A DNA stretch of 64,000 nt, from contig JAMZAV010000053.1 of NCBI GenBank assembly GCA_024449915.1, positions 310,001 to 374,000 of the forward strand. The letters are read 5' to 3'. Below the pieces are notes generated by a model that was not told where the DNA came from, made no database searches, and was given only the letters and a program-made list of their open reading frames with translations. This stretch comes from Sweltsa coloradensis (taxonomy: Eukaryota; Arthropoda; Insecta; Plecoptera; Chloroperlidae). The translations under genes were made by a program, and so were the position numbers. Shown one piece after another: positions 36,336-50,700 of the stretch (position 1 is its first letter; every line of letters begins with the position of its first letter).

Positions 36336-37284
36336 GATCGCTGTTATTCTACATTTCATAGCTATTACACTATTACACTTGTCCTAGTGTGATGGGCTGA
36401 GGACTAGGGTGTCTGTAACGGACTCTCTTTTGTCACAGATTTTTGTATATTTATCCCTAGACACTAGACAGTCTTGGGCTAGTTCCCCGAAAACGATTTT
36501 TGAAAAGTTTAGTTACTTCTGCTTATAAAGGAACATATAAGTTCTCGTTCCTTTTCGAAAAATGGAACTGATACATTTCTCTTGAAATCACCAATATAGA
36601 TAATGATAAATGTAAATGAATTAGTTTATCATTACTTTTTTTTAGTATATATTTTTTCATCTTCTAATTAATCCGCCCGCTTCCACCTCTCGGAATCTGA
36701 CAAGGGGTGAAAAAACTCTAGTTTTGATATCGGGTTCTGTAATTCGACGGGATTACGACGGCGCAAGGAACTTATAAAGGAACGTTAAATCCGTTCAAAG
36801 TTCCTGGTGTAAAAAAAGAAAAGGAACTCGCTCAAAATTAAAATTCCTGAAAAGGTGGGCGTAGCGTTCGCCACTTAATTTTACCCCAAAAACCTTGCAC
36901 CATAATAATTTAGTTACAAACATTTTTTGGCAGTATTAACAAAAAAAACTAGATAAGCAATGAAGCGAGTGCACATTATTTTGTATAATTCAGTCGTATT
37001 CTATTATGCCCTACATCGGTGCCATACTAATGAATTTTACATATCATCGTGCCAGATATATATATGTCGTTAATAAAACGTCACGAAGGCTCGATAAGAT
37101 TTTTAAAATGTTGCAACTCATAAAATGTAGCAGTTCTGATACAAATTACAAAATACAAAATTCGTGACTTAAAATAGCAAATAATAATGTTCAACAAAGC
37201 TATACACGCCAATTGGTGTGACATTAATGACAGTGCCATTTCTGAAGTCACATGCATGTTCTGTCCGCAATCAGTTGGAGCTAC
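36336..37284. other. Region upstream of gene B exons, no first exon found
   Basis: AT-rich. I looked on the minus strand for a signal-peptide exon with a GTAAGT-type donor and found none. GGAACTTATAAAGGAACGTT-type words repeat locally at 36530-36800 without a clear repeat unit. Confidence 0.4.
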
Positions 37285-37570
37285 TTGCTACGCCGGCCTG
37301 GCTCAAGGGGATTGTCTAGTGACCGCGAATACTAATAATGCCGCCTATGACCTGACTGTAATTAAATACGTCGTTGGTTCGATCCCTGCCACTAGTAAAT
37401 CTGAATGGAAGCTTTTGCTGAGGTTTCCGTCATTCAAAGGTGAATACAAGGATTAATTTAAGTCCCTTTGGGATACTTGGAAATACTGGCAAATTACTGA
37501 CCTACTTTACCCACACACTATGCCACGTTGGTCGTCTGAAAAGAGACACGTCCAAACTGACTTATCCCTG
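37285..37570 (+). mobile_element. tRNA-derived SINE
   Basis: GGCTCAAGGGGATTGTCTAG and TTGGTTCGATCCCTGCCACT give box A/B-like motifs, followed by GAGGTTTCCGTCATTCAAAGG and CTTTGGGATACTTGG. The overlapping ORF at 37187-37456 is a shadow of it. Confidence 0.6.
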
Positions 37571-37899
37571 CGTTGGTTAAAATATAGATTAATTAAAAAT
37601 TAATAATCTATGTCCGACCTTAAGGTGACTTACTACAGGGGAGAAAAACGTTAGCGATACTTGGACGGTTCTTAGTAAACCTCATATTCGTTTGAGTAAG
37701 ATCGGCTAATGAATCAGTTTTTTCTTTTCGTTTTTCTTTTTGGACGATTTTTTCTTTTCTATTCTTTCTTTTCTCCCACCCCTCCTTTTATTTGGTTCAT
37801 TAATTAATTAAATTTAATATCCTTTTTGAATTTGTTGCCAAAATTATTGTTATTAATACATTGTTGTTGTAATATTACTATTTCAAATATTTACTTAAC

Positions 37900-38005
37900 T
37901 CTAGTTCATTCTTGTGTCTGCATCTATGTAATTAGATTTATTTAGTTGTCCTACTTTGTAAATCAGTTTTTATAACTGAATATGATAGACGTTAAATTAA
38001 AAAAT
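37900..38005 (-). repeat. AACTGATTTACAAAG-family repeat, minus
   Basis: Reverse complement of the 1685-1800 type: TTTAGTTGTCCTACTTTGTA, AATCAGTTTTTATAACTGAA and GATAGACGTTAAA. Confidence 0.65.
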
Positions 38006-39643
38006 TGTGTAAATGTGCTTACAAACGATTTTCATGACAAATATTTCTTTCAGTGCGTTTAAATACGATGGTTGATGATCTAAGATTACAAATTTACAAA
38101 CTAAGTTCCCTGGAAATATAACAGTTGTGAAAAATATGTAGGCCTATTTAGTTGTACTAAAACAGAAGCATTGTTTTAGTTTAGATATTTCTAAGGTTTC
38201 CTGAAATTCTCGTAAATAATGAAGTCGGACAACTTGTGAAAAATAGTCATATACTACTGAGATAATGACCCACGATGGAAAGTCACTTGACGATCTTGTT
38301 ATACACATCACATTACTACGGTGCTGCCTTTGTTCAATTACGTAGCTGCACGTAGCATTTCCAAGTTTGTGAAAATAATAGTTAATGGTAGGCCTACGCA
38401 ATGATGTCATTACAAATTTTAAATATTTAGCCTTTATCACAATTTTGAGCACTAAAAATTGTCATGCATATAAATACATCAAGTTGAACAAAAAATAAGA
38501 TCATTACATACAAAACAAAATATAATTAGTATAAGCTCAAAAAAAAAACACAAAGACAGAACATGGCTTTATTGCGGGCTGTAACAGACAAATTAAAAAT
38601 TATGATAAGTAGGTGACAATACAGAGAACGGAACATTTACCCAAAATAAACCAAAAAAGTAAATATTGTGTTAAACCTTGTTATTTATAGTAGGCGACTA
38701 TGACGCAGTTATCCTTGGTGGAGGTACTTTTTAAATTTCTGTCTTTAACCATACTACTTTACTAAACTGCTATAAGCGTATAGGTATATTTTTCTTTACA
38801 GTAAAACCGTATTTTTGGGGCGCTTCTTGCACTTCTTACGAGATAGAAATAATGCTTTCAAGAAATTAACATTTTTAATAAGGGACAACTAATTGTCAAT
38901 AGGTATGGTAAAATCATATATAAAATTACCACTGTGTAGCGTTTAAAAAATGTAAATCGATTTAGCATCAAAATCCTAAAACGCTAAATTAACCTACTTA
39001 TTTTAGCTAAATTCGTAATTATAATAAGAATTATCAATATCTTTAAATTAAAATTTCTCTTGGAAAACGCCAGTGCTCGCCTTTCGAATTACGCCGACGT
39101 CCGCAGTCGCAGACTTCGCGGACACCAACTCTACCTTGTGACTATAGGTCTACCCATCAGGGTCACGCCATCAGTTCTGCCACTTCCTAGATGTTAGGAA
39201 GACTATGCTAAGAGGGCGTTCCTCCAGCCATTATCTGGTCATCACAATTAACAGATTCTCACATCTCAGACGGTGTCCTCTTGAGAATAGAGAACGTAAG
39301 AATGGCCTTGGCAGCACACTTCTACAATGGTATATTTCAGCATTCTCTCATCTCATGGCTAAATTTTTAAATTAGAACTTTTAGGTCTGGCATTGACAAG
39401 GTACATCTTCTAAGAATTTGACGTGGCGAAATATATAGGATTTGAAGTGCGACAATCAAGTCAACACAAGGAAATGGTCCGTGTCTACGGTCCGGCAGGG
39501 ATATCAGGGCACGTTTTGATTGATTTATATTTATTTATATATATTTTTGATTTTTTAAAAATTTATGTACATATATATTTTTGGCCCCCAACAACAGAGC
39601 AATCTCCACAAGTGTGATGCAGGCTTCACATTACAATTATTAA
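38006..39643. other. Intergenic, little identified
   Basis: AT-rich; 39065-39190 is locally GC-richer (CTCGCCTTTCGAATTACGCC) but has no convincing splice-bounded exon on either strand. The 38144-38452 ORF shows no recognisable family. Confidence 0.4.
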
Positions 39644-40033
39644 CTAGGAAAACGCTAAAGTCCCGTCGCGTTGTTGAGCGAGCACCGGTACGTGCAACAC
39701 GACCCGAGTACGACATTCCCATAATGTTACATACCAATAAGTCTTTAAGGTCTTGACCGGTTTAGCTGAAAATTTGTAAAATAGTACTTATGTACTTATT
39801 GACCCTGCAAAATTTCATAACGATCGGAACATTTTTTTTATTATTATTTTTATAACCAACGATCGGATTTTGTTCAAAAACTATACAGCAACTTGCATAG
39901 GTGGTATGTACATGTGTGCCAAATTTCAGGTCGATCAGAGAAACGGTGCGACCTGTACCGAAGCAGTAACAGGAAAAAAAACAGACATTCGAGCCATAAG
40001 AGTCAAATGGAGACGCTCGCTACGCTCTCTCAA
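39644..40033 (-). mobile_element. Helitron-like element, family I subtype b, minus
   Basis: On the minus strand it starts TTGAGAGAGCGTAGCGAGCG, continues CTTATGGCTCGAATGTCTG and GGTCGATCAGAGAAACGGTG (plus-strand word), and ends GCGTTTTCCTAG|T. Matches 49221-49786 in opposite orientation. Confidence 0.6.
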
Positions 40034-40210
40034 AAAAGTATATCAACAAATCGAACAACATCCAGATAGGTCTACTAAGGTGCACAAAAGGACATTATAC
40101 TTCATGAAATACAAATGGAAAACTATGACGATTGAAATGTCATACACATCAATAACATTAGAAGAGAACTTTTTAAAACATTGAAAAGTTAGATGATTTA
40201 TGTCAAGATC

Positions 40211-40245
40211 TGGATGGATGGATGGATGGATGGATGGATGGATGA
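40211..40245 (+). repeat. (GGAT)n microsatellite
   Basis: About eight copies of TGGA/GGAT; source of poly-WMDG and IHPS ORF artefacts. Confidence 0.95.
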
Positions 40246-40617
40246 CTGCGTGTACAATATTAGGCTTATCGTGTAAGTTGTTTACGGATATTTGGTTTAA
40301 TTTAATATCGTCAATATCCGGTGGAAGTCGGACCAGTGAGACCGAATGTACCTTCCAACCTGTTGATATTTCATTTATTTGAGCGTAGGAGCGTATTAAC
40401 ACGTTTCAGTAAGGGAGAGGGTAGGGAGGAGGGGGCAGGATGTAATTCAAGTGTAAAATCAATTCGTAAGCAACTCTGGGTCAAGGTCTCAACAATTGGC
40501 GAAGACGAAACAATTTTTCAGGGAAAAACTTTTACCTTCAAACATACAAATTAACCCACGATATTCATCCACCTCTTTTATACTGTTTCGTAATAAGAAT
40601 CCATCAAATAATAATTA

Positions 40618-41389
40618 GATGGGTGAGCGCAGCGAATGTAGTCTAAAATTCAACTCATACGGCGCTTATTCTGTCCTTCTGTGTGTAATGTGAGTGTGTA
40701 CATCGAAAATCAGTTGAATCGCTGAATAGATTGCGCTGAAATTTTAAACAGACATCCGGTACGAGTTATTTGAGAACTGCTAACTAAATCAGCTAGATTC
40801 ATTGCGATTAAACCTACATGAAATAATAAATTGAAAAATAGGTTGTAAATGTGTGAATTCATTTTGACGACAGTGGTTTTGTTTTTGAAAAAATATTTTT
40901 TATTTTTTATTTGTCAGGCTGTGAAAATTGCATGCAGTGACCAAGGTGTATCGAATCTTGGGACGCTCAAGGTACCACCAAATTCCGCTCGGAGATTAAG
41001 TAAACTTTGCAATGTTTACACGTATTCCGTACTGGCTATGTTATTTTTTTAAATGCAATCCATAAATTACAAAATCTTCTCGATAGGAAAACGCCAAAGT
41101 CGTTGTTAGACGAGTGAGCGAGTCATGTGTTGAAGACGCGGGAACATGTGCATACAAGTAGATTGATATACTATAGGTATCAAAAATGATAGGGTTTTGA
41201 GTTTATTTGTTATAAGGGCGCGTCAACTGTAAGGCTATAATGCGTCACTCTAGCCTATGATTGGTTAGAGGGGAAAGACCATCGCTGTCTCGATCCAGTC
41301 TTAGGTATAGGGAGAGAAAGGGAATGATACCGCGTACTCAACACATTGCTCACTCACTCGTCTAACAACGATCTTTGTCGTTTTTCTAG
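40618..41389 (+). mobile_element. Composite Helitron-like repeat
   Basis: Begins GATGGGTGAGCGCAGCGAAT and ends TCGTTTTTCTAG|T; interior AAGGTGTATCGAATCTTGGG and GCTCAAGGTACCACCAAATT recur inverted at 28780-29796. Contains an internal inverted end (GGAAAACGCCAAAGTCGTTG, near 41085). Confidence 0.55.
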
Positions 41390-41663
41390 TGTTATGAATG
41401 ATGAGTGATATTTGTCTGATGGCAATACAATAATAAGTCATTAGAACATAATTACAACCATACCAATTATTGTGGGGATTAAAAAAGTGAGAGCTTATAA
41501 ATAAATAAAAGTAAAACATAAAAGTAACTGTCTGCAAGGTAAAAGGTAACCTTACTGTTTGTTGATGATGAGCTGAACTGAGACACAATTAATAAAATGG
41601 TCATAACTCATAATATAATATAATAAAAATCTTACAAAAGCTGAAAGATTTGATGATAAACTT

Positions 41664-41717
41664 TTATTTACCTCCGTTCAGAAGCCGATTGACAGCTCCG
41701 AGAATTGAAGTTGGAAT
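41664..41717 (-). CDS. Gene C exon 4: C-terminal exon and stop
   Basis: 17 codons plus TAA. Acceptor TTACTTTCAG|ATTCCA at phase 0. Encodes IPTSILGAVNRLLNGGK. It matches the gene B last exon (IPITALNAVNQLLNNK) in length, phase and the pattern IP-x3-L-x-AVN-x-LLN. A possible AATAAA overlaps the stop codon, and the true polyadenylation site was not located. Confidence 0.72.
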   Translation of the reverse strand: MPTSILGAVNRLLNGGK

Positions 41718-44700
41718 CTGAAAGTAACACACCACGAGGTTTATTTTAACAAATACTTTACTCTCAGAGTAAGTAACTAAGTATTAAATAATATTGTTTA
41801 AAAGTATAACCCAAATCAAATTCCCACTTTATCATATTTTGTCAATTAAAATTGCAAGTGACAGTTAATAGAGAAATCAAGCACCAATAGGAAATTGACA
41901 AGAAGAAAAAAATTGCTTTAAAACATATAGATTTTCTATTGATAAAATAACGTTTGCACATTATTATATGTAAATCCTTTAAATAAGAAACGAAGTGTTT
42001 TATACCGTTACATAAGAACTAACAACCAAGTAAACTAATAACATATTTACACACACATGCATTAACATAATAATATGCATTGTGCTTAGGAGACAATGTG
42101 GGAACATTCTGCATCCGTCCTTCAAGCTTGTGTGCTAGCACTGCACCGCGCTTTGCAAGTAGCCTGCTTGTACACATTCCAACAGTGTTGGCTCGAGCAC
42201 TGAGCGCTTTACTCTGATTCGGGAGGTCCCGGGTTCGAATCCCGTCGAGACCGGCAATCCTGATTGGAGGATTTTTTCAGAGGTTTTCCTCAGTCGTTAA
42301 TGCGAATGCACGGGATTGAGTCCTCTTAAACAGCCCTTGGGCATCCCTTCATAATTGTCCTATCCGCAACATACCTAGTTCACCTGAAGAGGTGCCTATA
42401 TTGCACCCTGTAACAGGTTCAACTCCTTTGGTAAAAATTCAATTTAACACAACATTCACACATAGTGTCACGAACGTATACCGGGACATCAAAGTCCAAC
42501 TCGCAACCTTCTCGTGGTTTGGCCCGTGATTAGGGGAGTTTCACTCCCTGAAACTAATGGCGAGCTCTGGGTCGTCGTCAGGGAACTTTCCCCTTCCCTT
42601 TGACTACCTCCCCGACGGCGACGACAATGACAACACGGACGGATGATGACACAGACGGAGACGACCACGACGTGGGGGAACCCCTTCCCTCCCCTTACGC
42701 TTGTGGTTGGTTCTGACCATGGTTCTGACCAGCACAGGCCTGTCCACCATTTGTCCCCTCGCGTCTCCCCTACGTCCCTACCCTTCGAAAGAAGTATGCA
42801 TGGTGGTCACTCACACTTATAGAAATTGTTTTATCTTGGGAAGCGCCCTAAATCTACTAATACTAATACTAATACGAACGTATACCATTCTCTGGATTCG
42901 AATTGACCTGGATTGTAGACATTTTTAGGGTGTGAAACTCCCCTATATGTATCACTTTTCTGTCCGTCTGTCTGTCCGTCCGCATGTTAGTTCGTGTGTC
43001 ACGTTTCGCGATAAAAAAACGTACATGCCCCACAACACAGACAGAGACTATAGACAGTTTTTGATTACCCTTGGGGTCAAGGGGCCTGGGGGGGGGTATT
43101 TCTATCAATCCGGCACCTCCCCCAACAAGCAGATCTGAACACTGATGTGGAAACGTTGTGTAATAACATTAAACTTCAGAATCTGTCTTGGGAACTTTGT
43201 ATCCATGCCTGACTGAAATAATCACAACTCTGTTGGTATATCGCAGAAGATGACTGATGGAATAACTTATTGAATAAGGCGCCTACCTGGAATGTGGGAG
43301 ACTCGGGTTCGAAACCCGGTCGGGATGGATTTGAATATTTCTGATTTGTATTAAATATAAGCAATTTCACCTACGGGAGGGTTTACCAACTATTCAAATC
43401 GACAAATAAACTTACTGTATGGCACAGTGAATAATTTACACTTATTATTTGAAAAATGTATTTTCCAGTGAGACACAATTTACAAATAGGTATCACTGGA
43501 TTTTTTAAATAAATACAATCGTATTTAGAATATATACTTAATCAATTAACTTCTTTTTACTGAATAACATATTGTAATTCAATTTCTAATGTGCTTTGTT
43601 GATAGGATGACTCCAAAGTCAGCGTTTTCATACTGGCCAACTTGTAAATTACGTTACATTACCCAAGTCTATTTCACATTATAAAAGATATTTCCATATG
43701 TTTCACAAGCCACAAGTTTTAAATGTACCTACCTGTCACTCGTGTCATCGTCACTGGTGAGGTAGCCTAACTAGCTCAAAGACAAACTTGATATCCTTCA
43801 TGGATTCATTACACTTGATTGTGCAGGTTCATTGTCTATTGTAATACAATGTAGACGGCCTCCAGTTTTGATGACTTGCACTTCAAATGAGCGCAATATA
43901 GTGTTGTTTTATTGTAAATGCCCGTATTCGCGACATACATTCGATATATTATTCATGTATTTTTTAGTGTTGTTCAGAACTACAAATTGAAAAAAATGCC
44001 CGCACGATCTGTTTTCTTTTATGCCAAAGGCATCCATTTTTTTCATTTGTTTTAAAGTAAAAAAAAACAATACCAGTTGGCAATGAAATCACTTTACTTT
44101 AAGTTAAATGAAAAACACAAATAATTAGGAATTGTTATTATATATTTTATTAAGACGCTTATTTATTAATGATTGGATTATTTTATTTAAGTTTATTAAA
44201 ATTTCAAGAACTATTTTGAATAGTTCTTGAAACATATCCATGTTAGACTAATTAAATTTATAATAACAGTGTTAAGTATTCAATTATTTGTATATTTCTA
44301 CTAAAATACGCTCGTCCTCATTACAACTTTTACTTACCAAGTGCGTACACGCTACTACGTACCTTACATGACACACTGTTAAAATATATTAATAGTTAGA
44401 AAACAAGGAGAAAAATATATCTACTTACATCATGTAAGGCAGTGAAAAATAAATTTCAAATCTGCTTAAAAATGTATCTTTTTTGGCCAAGGTGTTGGCA
44501 ATTTACTAAATGTATACAACTGTGTGGATAATTGGTCAGAAAATAACGCTTTGTGAAATATAAGTTTAACCCTTTCATCCCTGACGGACTTCCAAGTCCC
44601 TCAGATTTTTTGTGGTATAGCTTTAACATGGACATGATAATAGCTCCATAATCCCACTGCTTCTGAGCACATAGAGCTATCGCACATTCACATAAAGGAT

Positions 44701-47700
44701 AATATTTACGTCTTGTACAACTTTTTGTAAACTCTTTTAGTGTAAACAATTTAAAATTGTTGTATTTTGAAAATAATATAATATAAATATGAAAAATTAG
44801 ATAGCTTAGCCATTTTGTACCCGATTTTTATTATTTTTGTAAATATACATAAGGACGCTTGTTCTTGAAGTAAAATCTTTACAAAAATAAAAAAGTAAGA
44901 AATTGTGGTGCATATTCCAAATCCAAAATTTTCAAATAGATCTAAAATACTCAAAAAAAGAAAAAAGTTTCAAACAATATTTCCTATTGGGTATGTTTGT
45001 TTGATGAATAAGTAAAAACATTACACATTTTAATATTGTTTTTGGTTCAGGGAAGAAAAGGTTAGGAATGTACTTACGTTGAAAATGTCGTTGTAGAGTG
45101 TAGTTCCCGGTCTGATTTTATGTCCGTTAGTACCGTGCGAGCTGCCCCCTACACCAGCACCGGCGGCTGGCCCACCACCCACACCAGCCTGTAAACATCA
45201 TTGACAATTAGCACTGTGCCCAGATCAAGTCACTCGATTGCGTCGGGGCCTACATGGTTGGCTTGGTCGCTTTGATTTACTGTCCCCCACTGAAAATCAG
45301 TTATATATAACTGAGTGGGTAGACTCTTAATACAATTTATTTATTTATTTATTATTATTTATCCTGGTTCTATTTCACCTGATTTTAAATTATAATTAAT
45401 ATATGTTTGAAAAAGTAATGTATGACTTGTATACCAAGATACGAGTATTTTGTGCTGGCAAAACGGGATGTAATTGATTTGAAGAAAGATAAAGGCTCAG
45501 CTGTTTCAAAACTGTTGATGAATAATTCAACAATTATTGTTGACAAGATATCGAAATGTACTTAGAAAGGGTTTATTATGTCAACGTCTTGAAAACTTCC
45601 AGAGATACGCTTAACACACAGAACATGTGTAATAAATTCTTTGTCATAGCCTATAGCTAGTAAATCAAGATGACGTTCCTTGTTTTGTAGATTCCAAAAT
45701 AAGTATGAGGCAAAATGAATAAATTTATAGTTTCTTTATAAATATATATGGTTCAATGTTATTACATTCATAATAATTATATTATGTAGGAAAACTTAAT
45801 TTTTTTGTCAATTTGTGACTGATTATGTTAATACCTCAAAACAATAATGAAAACTAAATTTAATTATTTACTGCCAATCACACGTAATTAAACAATTACT
45901 ATGAAGTGAGCTAAAACACACACATTCTTGGAATAGTCTAATTATCGACATAAGGCCGCATACTGAAGTTTCAAGGAAAAGATGTGTATAATGCAAAACA
46001 ACGAGATGTCAAACAAAAGAAAAGAGATAGAGATGAAGTTATTATAATTTTCTACTCATCTTGATATACGTTATAATTATTCGGCCGTGAAACACTCATA
46101 ATTACGCCACTTTGCAAGTTTTAAGAAACCAAAACAGTCTTAACACTTAATATGGACGTTATAATAAATGGAGAGAATAACTTAAATTATAATATAATTA
46201 GAAGCAAAATAAAGTATATGATACAGATATTATTATGTTAATAATGCCAATTAAAATAACATATTTAAAAATAAATCCATTTGTATTTATTTTATAATAA
46301 TATTACAATTCTTAGGTAGCTAACTACCATTTCAATTTAGGAGAACGAAAGTTTACAAGAAGTATGATAATCAAGCATGATTATGTATTTCAACTAGTGT
46401 AGCTTGTGGGAGGTGTCATTTCATGAGCAAACATTAGTTTTGATGGAATCATTACACCATGTTTCAATGCGCTAATTTCGATTCAAATTTGATAACAAAT
46501 AAGCACGCATTATTTATCTAGTTACGTTGCTTTTGTTTGCGACTAAACAAGCTATTACGTTTTATGGACAAAAATCTTAGGAATGGACTTTAAAAAAAGA
46601 AATTAATGTTTAACTGACTTAATTTTGTTGAAACGAATAAATGATTCAACATTAACAAATAACTCATACAGTAGGTATAGGTTGTGGTGGTGGTGGTGGT
46701 GGTGGTGGTGGCGGTGGTAGGAAGGGGAGAGGAGGGGGAGGGGGTTGTAGGAAGAACAAGGGTGGAGTGATAACAGTTAATACCTGCATTCAACTTTTTG
46801 CTGAGTACAGGTTGGTATGCATTAAAATCTACAGATCAGGTTTGCCTGAGGCGGCTTATTATTTACTTAATTAGGAAAATAACAAATAAAGTAAAATAAG
46901 TAAAAGTTGCTCATCTTTTGATTATGTTTCAGGTTGATGAAACCAAAACGATAAAAAACTAAACCCGCTTGGAAAGATAATGTACGTCTTCAGCCCAGGG
47001 CTGATACATCGAGTACTCAAAGAAGGCAAAAAAGCCCAAAGGAATTTCGCATGGCTTATATACAGTAATAACAGTCCTAGTAGCACCTGAGGACAACGAC
47101 TTGTAGTGATATAGTGGTGCGATGTATTCTCATCAAATATATTGTTCAACAGTGGACTTACAAAATCTTTCACCAGGCTGAAGATATACATCGAAAGGGC
47201 ACTTTTAAAACTGTGCTACTATAGGAGATGGGTATTAAGTAAAATGAGTCCAATGTTAACAATAATTTGTAACTTTTTCATAAACTATTAAATTTTTGTC
47301 TTTTACAACAAAAAACAAATTATAAAATGTGTTTTATTTTTCCAACACATTAACTTACATTTACATTTATATTTACGTACATTGGTTGGAAACACTATTG
47401 TAAGTTTGGTTCATATTATACTCCATGCGAATAGCGCTGTACCCGCGCGGGCATAGAGGCCACCTGCTATCCACCCCCAGAGATCCACCTCACTATAGTT
47501 AGTCTGGTACGTACCCCTGCGAATAGCGCTCCCTCCGGCTGCCCTCCTAGGCTCCCTCCTAGTCCGGCGCTAGCCCCAGTACCGCCTGGAGTACCCGCGC
47601 GGGCATAGAGGCCACCTGCTGGCCCGCCTCCTAGGGATCCCCCTAGGCCGGCACTAGCGCTGTAGCCGCCGAATGAAGCGGAGACTCCATCAGCTCCTAC

Positions 47701-50700
47701 GTGTACCTTGGGGATGGCCTGGAAATACAAAAGCAATGTTTCAAATACATGTACAACGAATTAAGATGACTGGTCTTGACCCATTCAAGTAGTGTTTAAT
47801 TTTTTACGAAATTAGTTTTTTAAGATAAAAAATGAAATTGCAATTTATTTTAATTATTTTAATACTTTTATCGGGACATTTTAAAAATTATTATGATTTT
47901 CTTTTTTACTTTGGGATTTAATAACTTTCTATTCTTGGCGAGTAAGATGATTTTTTCCGATCGTTGTTTATGCATTTTACATTAGTGTGTTTCAAAATTG
48001 AACATGTTAGCGTATATATATATATATATATATATATATGTTTTTCTCTGGAATAACGTCCTCTTAATCAGTCTTTGGACACTCCCTTCACAACTATTCC
48101 ACACCCTAATTATGCCTATTTATATATATATATATATATTACATAACCGGGATATTTGGAATTGATCTCTTTCTTTTTCTTATCCATCCATTTGGATTTG
48201 GGATTATGAATTGATTTCATTAAAGTTTTTCTCTGGAATTACGTCCTCTTAATCAGTCTTTGGACACTCCCTTCACAACTATTCCACACCCTAATTATGC
48301 CTATACTTCGTGCGTCACCTGAGGAGGGTCACATCAAGTTAATGTTAGAGGTAGGCTACCGTACAGTCTGAAGGGAATGTCCAAGGGTTGTTAAAGATAA
48401 AAAAAAAACTTAAAAAAACAAAACAATGTCGATGTCGATCCCTCAAATATTTGAACGTCTTTACATATTCTACTCACAAGTAGAATGCAATTTCCAGTTC
48501 TATATTATTGCGCATTATTACGACCATGGAAACTTCCATTAAAGAATTATTCACTTGGCACATAATTGTCAATGTTCATGACCTTCATTTAATTACTTAT
48601 CACATGTTATTTATTACGCCTCGCATAACGCAATGATGCTAGTCACAACGAAGAGTGTTGATTCAACAGGTTGAATGCCAATTACACAGAACTCTTGGTG
48701 CACGAAACATGGTTCAAATTTGTTCAGATTTACACCCCAAAACGCGAACAACAACGACTACTACCCTGAATGAATGAATGAATAAAACACGAATGAATAT
48801 ATTTTTCTTGTAAGGGTTTTCGACTGTGTGACCAATGCACTATGTTTTAGCATTGAAATGAGGTATTTCCATTCCTAGGATAATTTATGTTTGAACGATG
48901 ATGATATACATTTATAGAAGCTAATGATACAATTAAATGCCAGGTGGTGACCGTGTTAGATTAGTGAAAGTAAGTGTGGAAATGTTTATTTCATTCTTAA
49001 GAGTATAATTCAACTCAATTCAAATCATTCTTTATTTAGCTCAAAGCTATTTTACATGCAATTTCAATAGTAATAATACAAATTAATTCAATTTCAATTT
49101 AAAATTTAGGCCTAATTAAATAAAGTTTCAAAATACATAGAATGTAATTCATTACAGTTACTATATATATATTTATACATATAGGAATATTATAAGGGTT
49201 TTAAGCATAAGTTCGCTTTATTGAGCGAGCGTAGCGAGCGTCTCCACTTGACTCTTATGGCTCGAATGTCTGTTTTTTTTTTTTCTGTTACTGCTTCGAT
49301 ACAGGTCGCACCGTTTCTCTGATTGACCTGAAATTTTGCACACATGTACATACCACCTAGGCGGGTTGCTGTATAGTTTTTGAACAAAATCCAATCATTG
49401 GTTATAAAAAATAAAAAAAATAAAAAATAAAAAAAAAAAAAAAAATGTACCGATCGTTATGAAATTTTGCAGGGTCAATAAGTACAACATTCTCTCCTAT
49501 TTTCCAAATTTTCAGCTAAATCGGTCAAGACCTTAAAGACTTATTGGTAATCATAATTCGAAAAATGATGTTAAAAAATGAAGGAGGCAGTGAAGATACA
49601 AAGATACACTTTAGAAGGCATGACGTCAATTAGTACATTGCAAAGATGTTGGAATAGTATAGTGTACAATGTCAATATCCAGTTAGGCCTACACTGTGTG
49701 GTGGGCCTTATGGAAATGTCGTACTCGGGTCATGTTGCACGTACCGGTGCTCGCTCAACAACGCGTCCAACTGAGCGTTTTCCTAGTATATAATATATAT
49801 TATTACATTACCAAATCTTATTTGTTATATAATCTGTACCATGATTATAAAATTGCTCTGTTTGCTACTTCCATTAGCATTATGACTATGGTTGCTAGAG
49901 GAGTATTCTATCATACTATTTTAGATAACTGGGCATATTCTCTTTGGCCATTTTAAATATGAACAAGAGTACGATGAAGTTATGCTTTCAAACTTCCCAA
50001 TCTTCGTTGTGCATATTATAATTTATAAGCAACATCAGGTGAAATGTGTTCTATATAATCTTGATTGAATGAAATTTTAAAAGTGTGTGACAGTGTGGTG
50101 ACAGAAACAATATTGAATTAAACAAAACGACAACTAGGATTGAATATAATAAGTGGTGAAGGAAATGCAGATTACAAATATATAATTATTTACATTATTG
50201 TGGCTCGTTCCTTTATTGGTAATCCTTTCTAATAATTCCGAATTTCATCCATCAATTTGACATTATTACAGGACGAAGCTCTCAACGTACCATAGGCTAG
50301 GCTATTAACTTTCTCTAAAAAGAGTTATACTTGTGCAATGTACGAGTCAAGGTGAATAAAGTTATTGTTATTGTTATTGTCTCACAATAATAATCGAACA
50401 CAACGTCCGATTGACATGCGTTCTTTTTGTGGGCATTGCCCTTCAACAAGGATGATACTGAATGTTTTTGGTGACCCTGGGTGTTAAAGGGGGAGTGGCT
50501 AGCCCCCCACCCCCCCCAAAAAATAGAAAAATTATTTCCAGAATCTACGCTACTGTACGCGCGAACAGGCTACGAACCTGTTTTTAGTTCTAAGCCTACC
50601 CGGCGCCTCCACCAAACGATTAACGCCAGGCGAATGATATAAGTATTCGTCTCCGATTATCTATTGGTAAAGCAGCTTTGCTTACTCTTATGGGTAGTCC

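Noticed and set aside
44560..44615. piggyBac-like terminus TTAACCCTTTCATCCCTG
   Set aside because: No second inverted terminus or flanking TTAA pair was found nearby.
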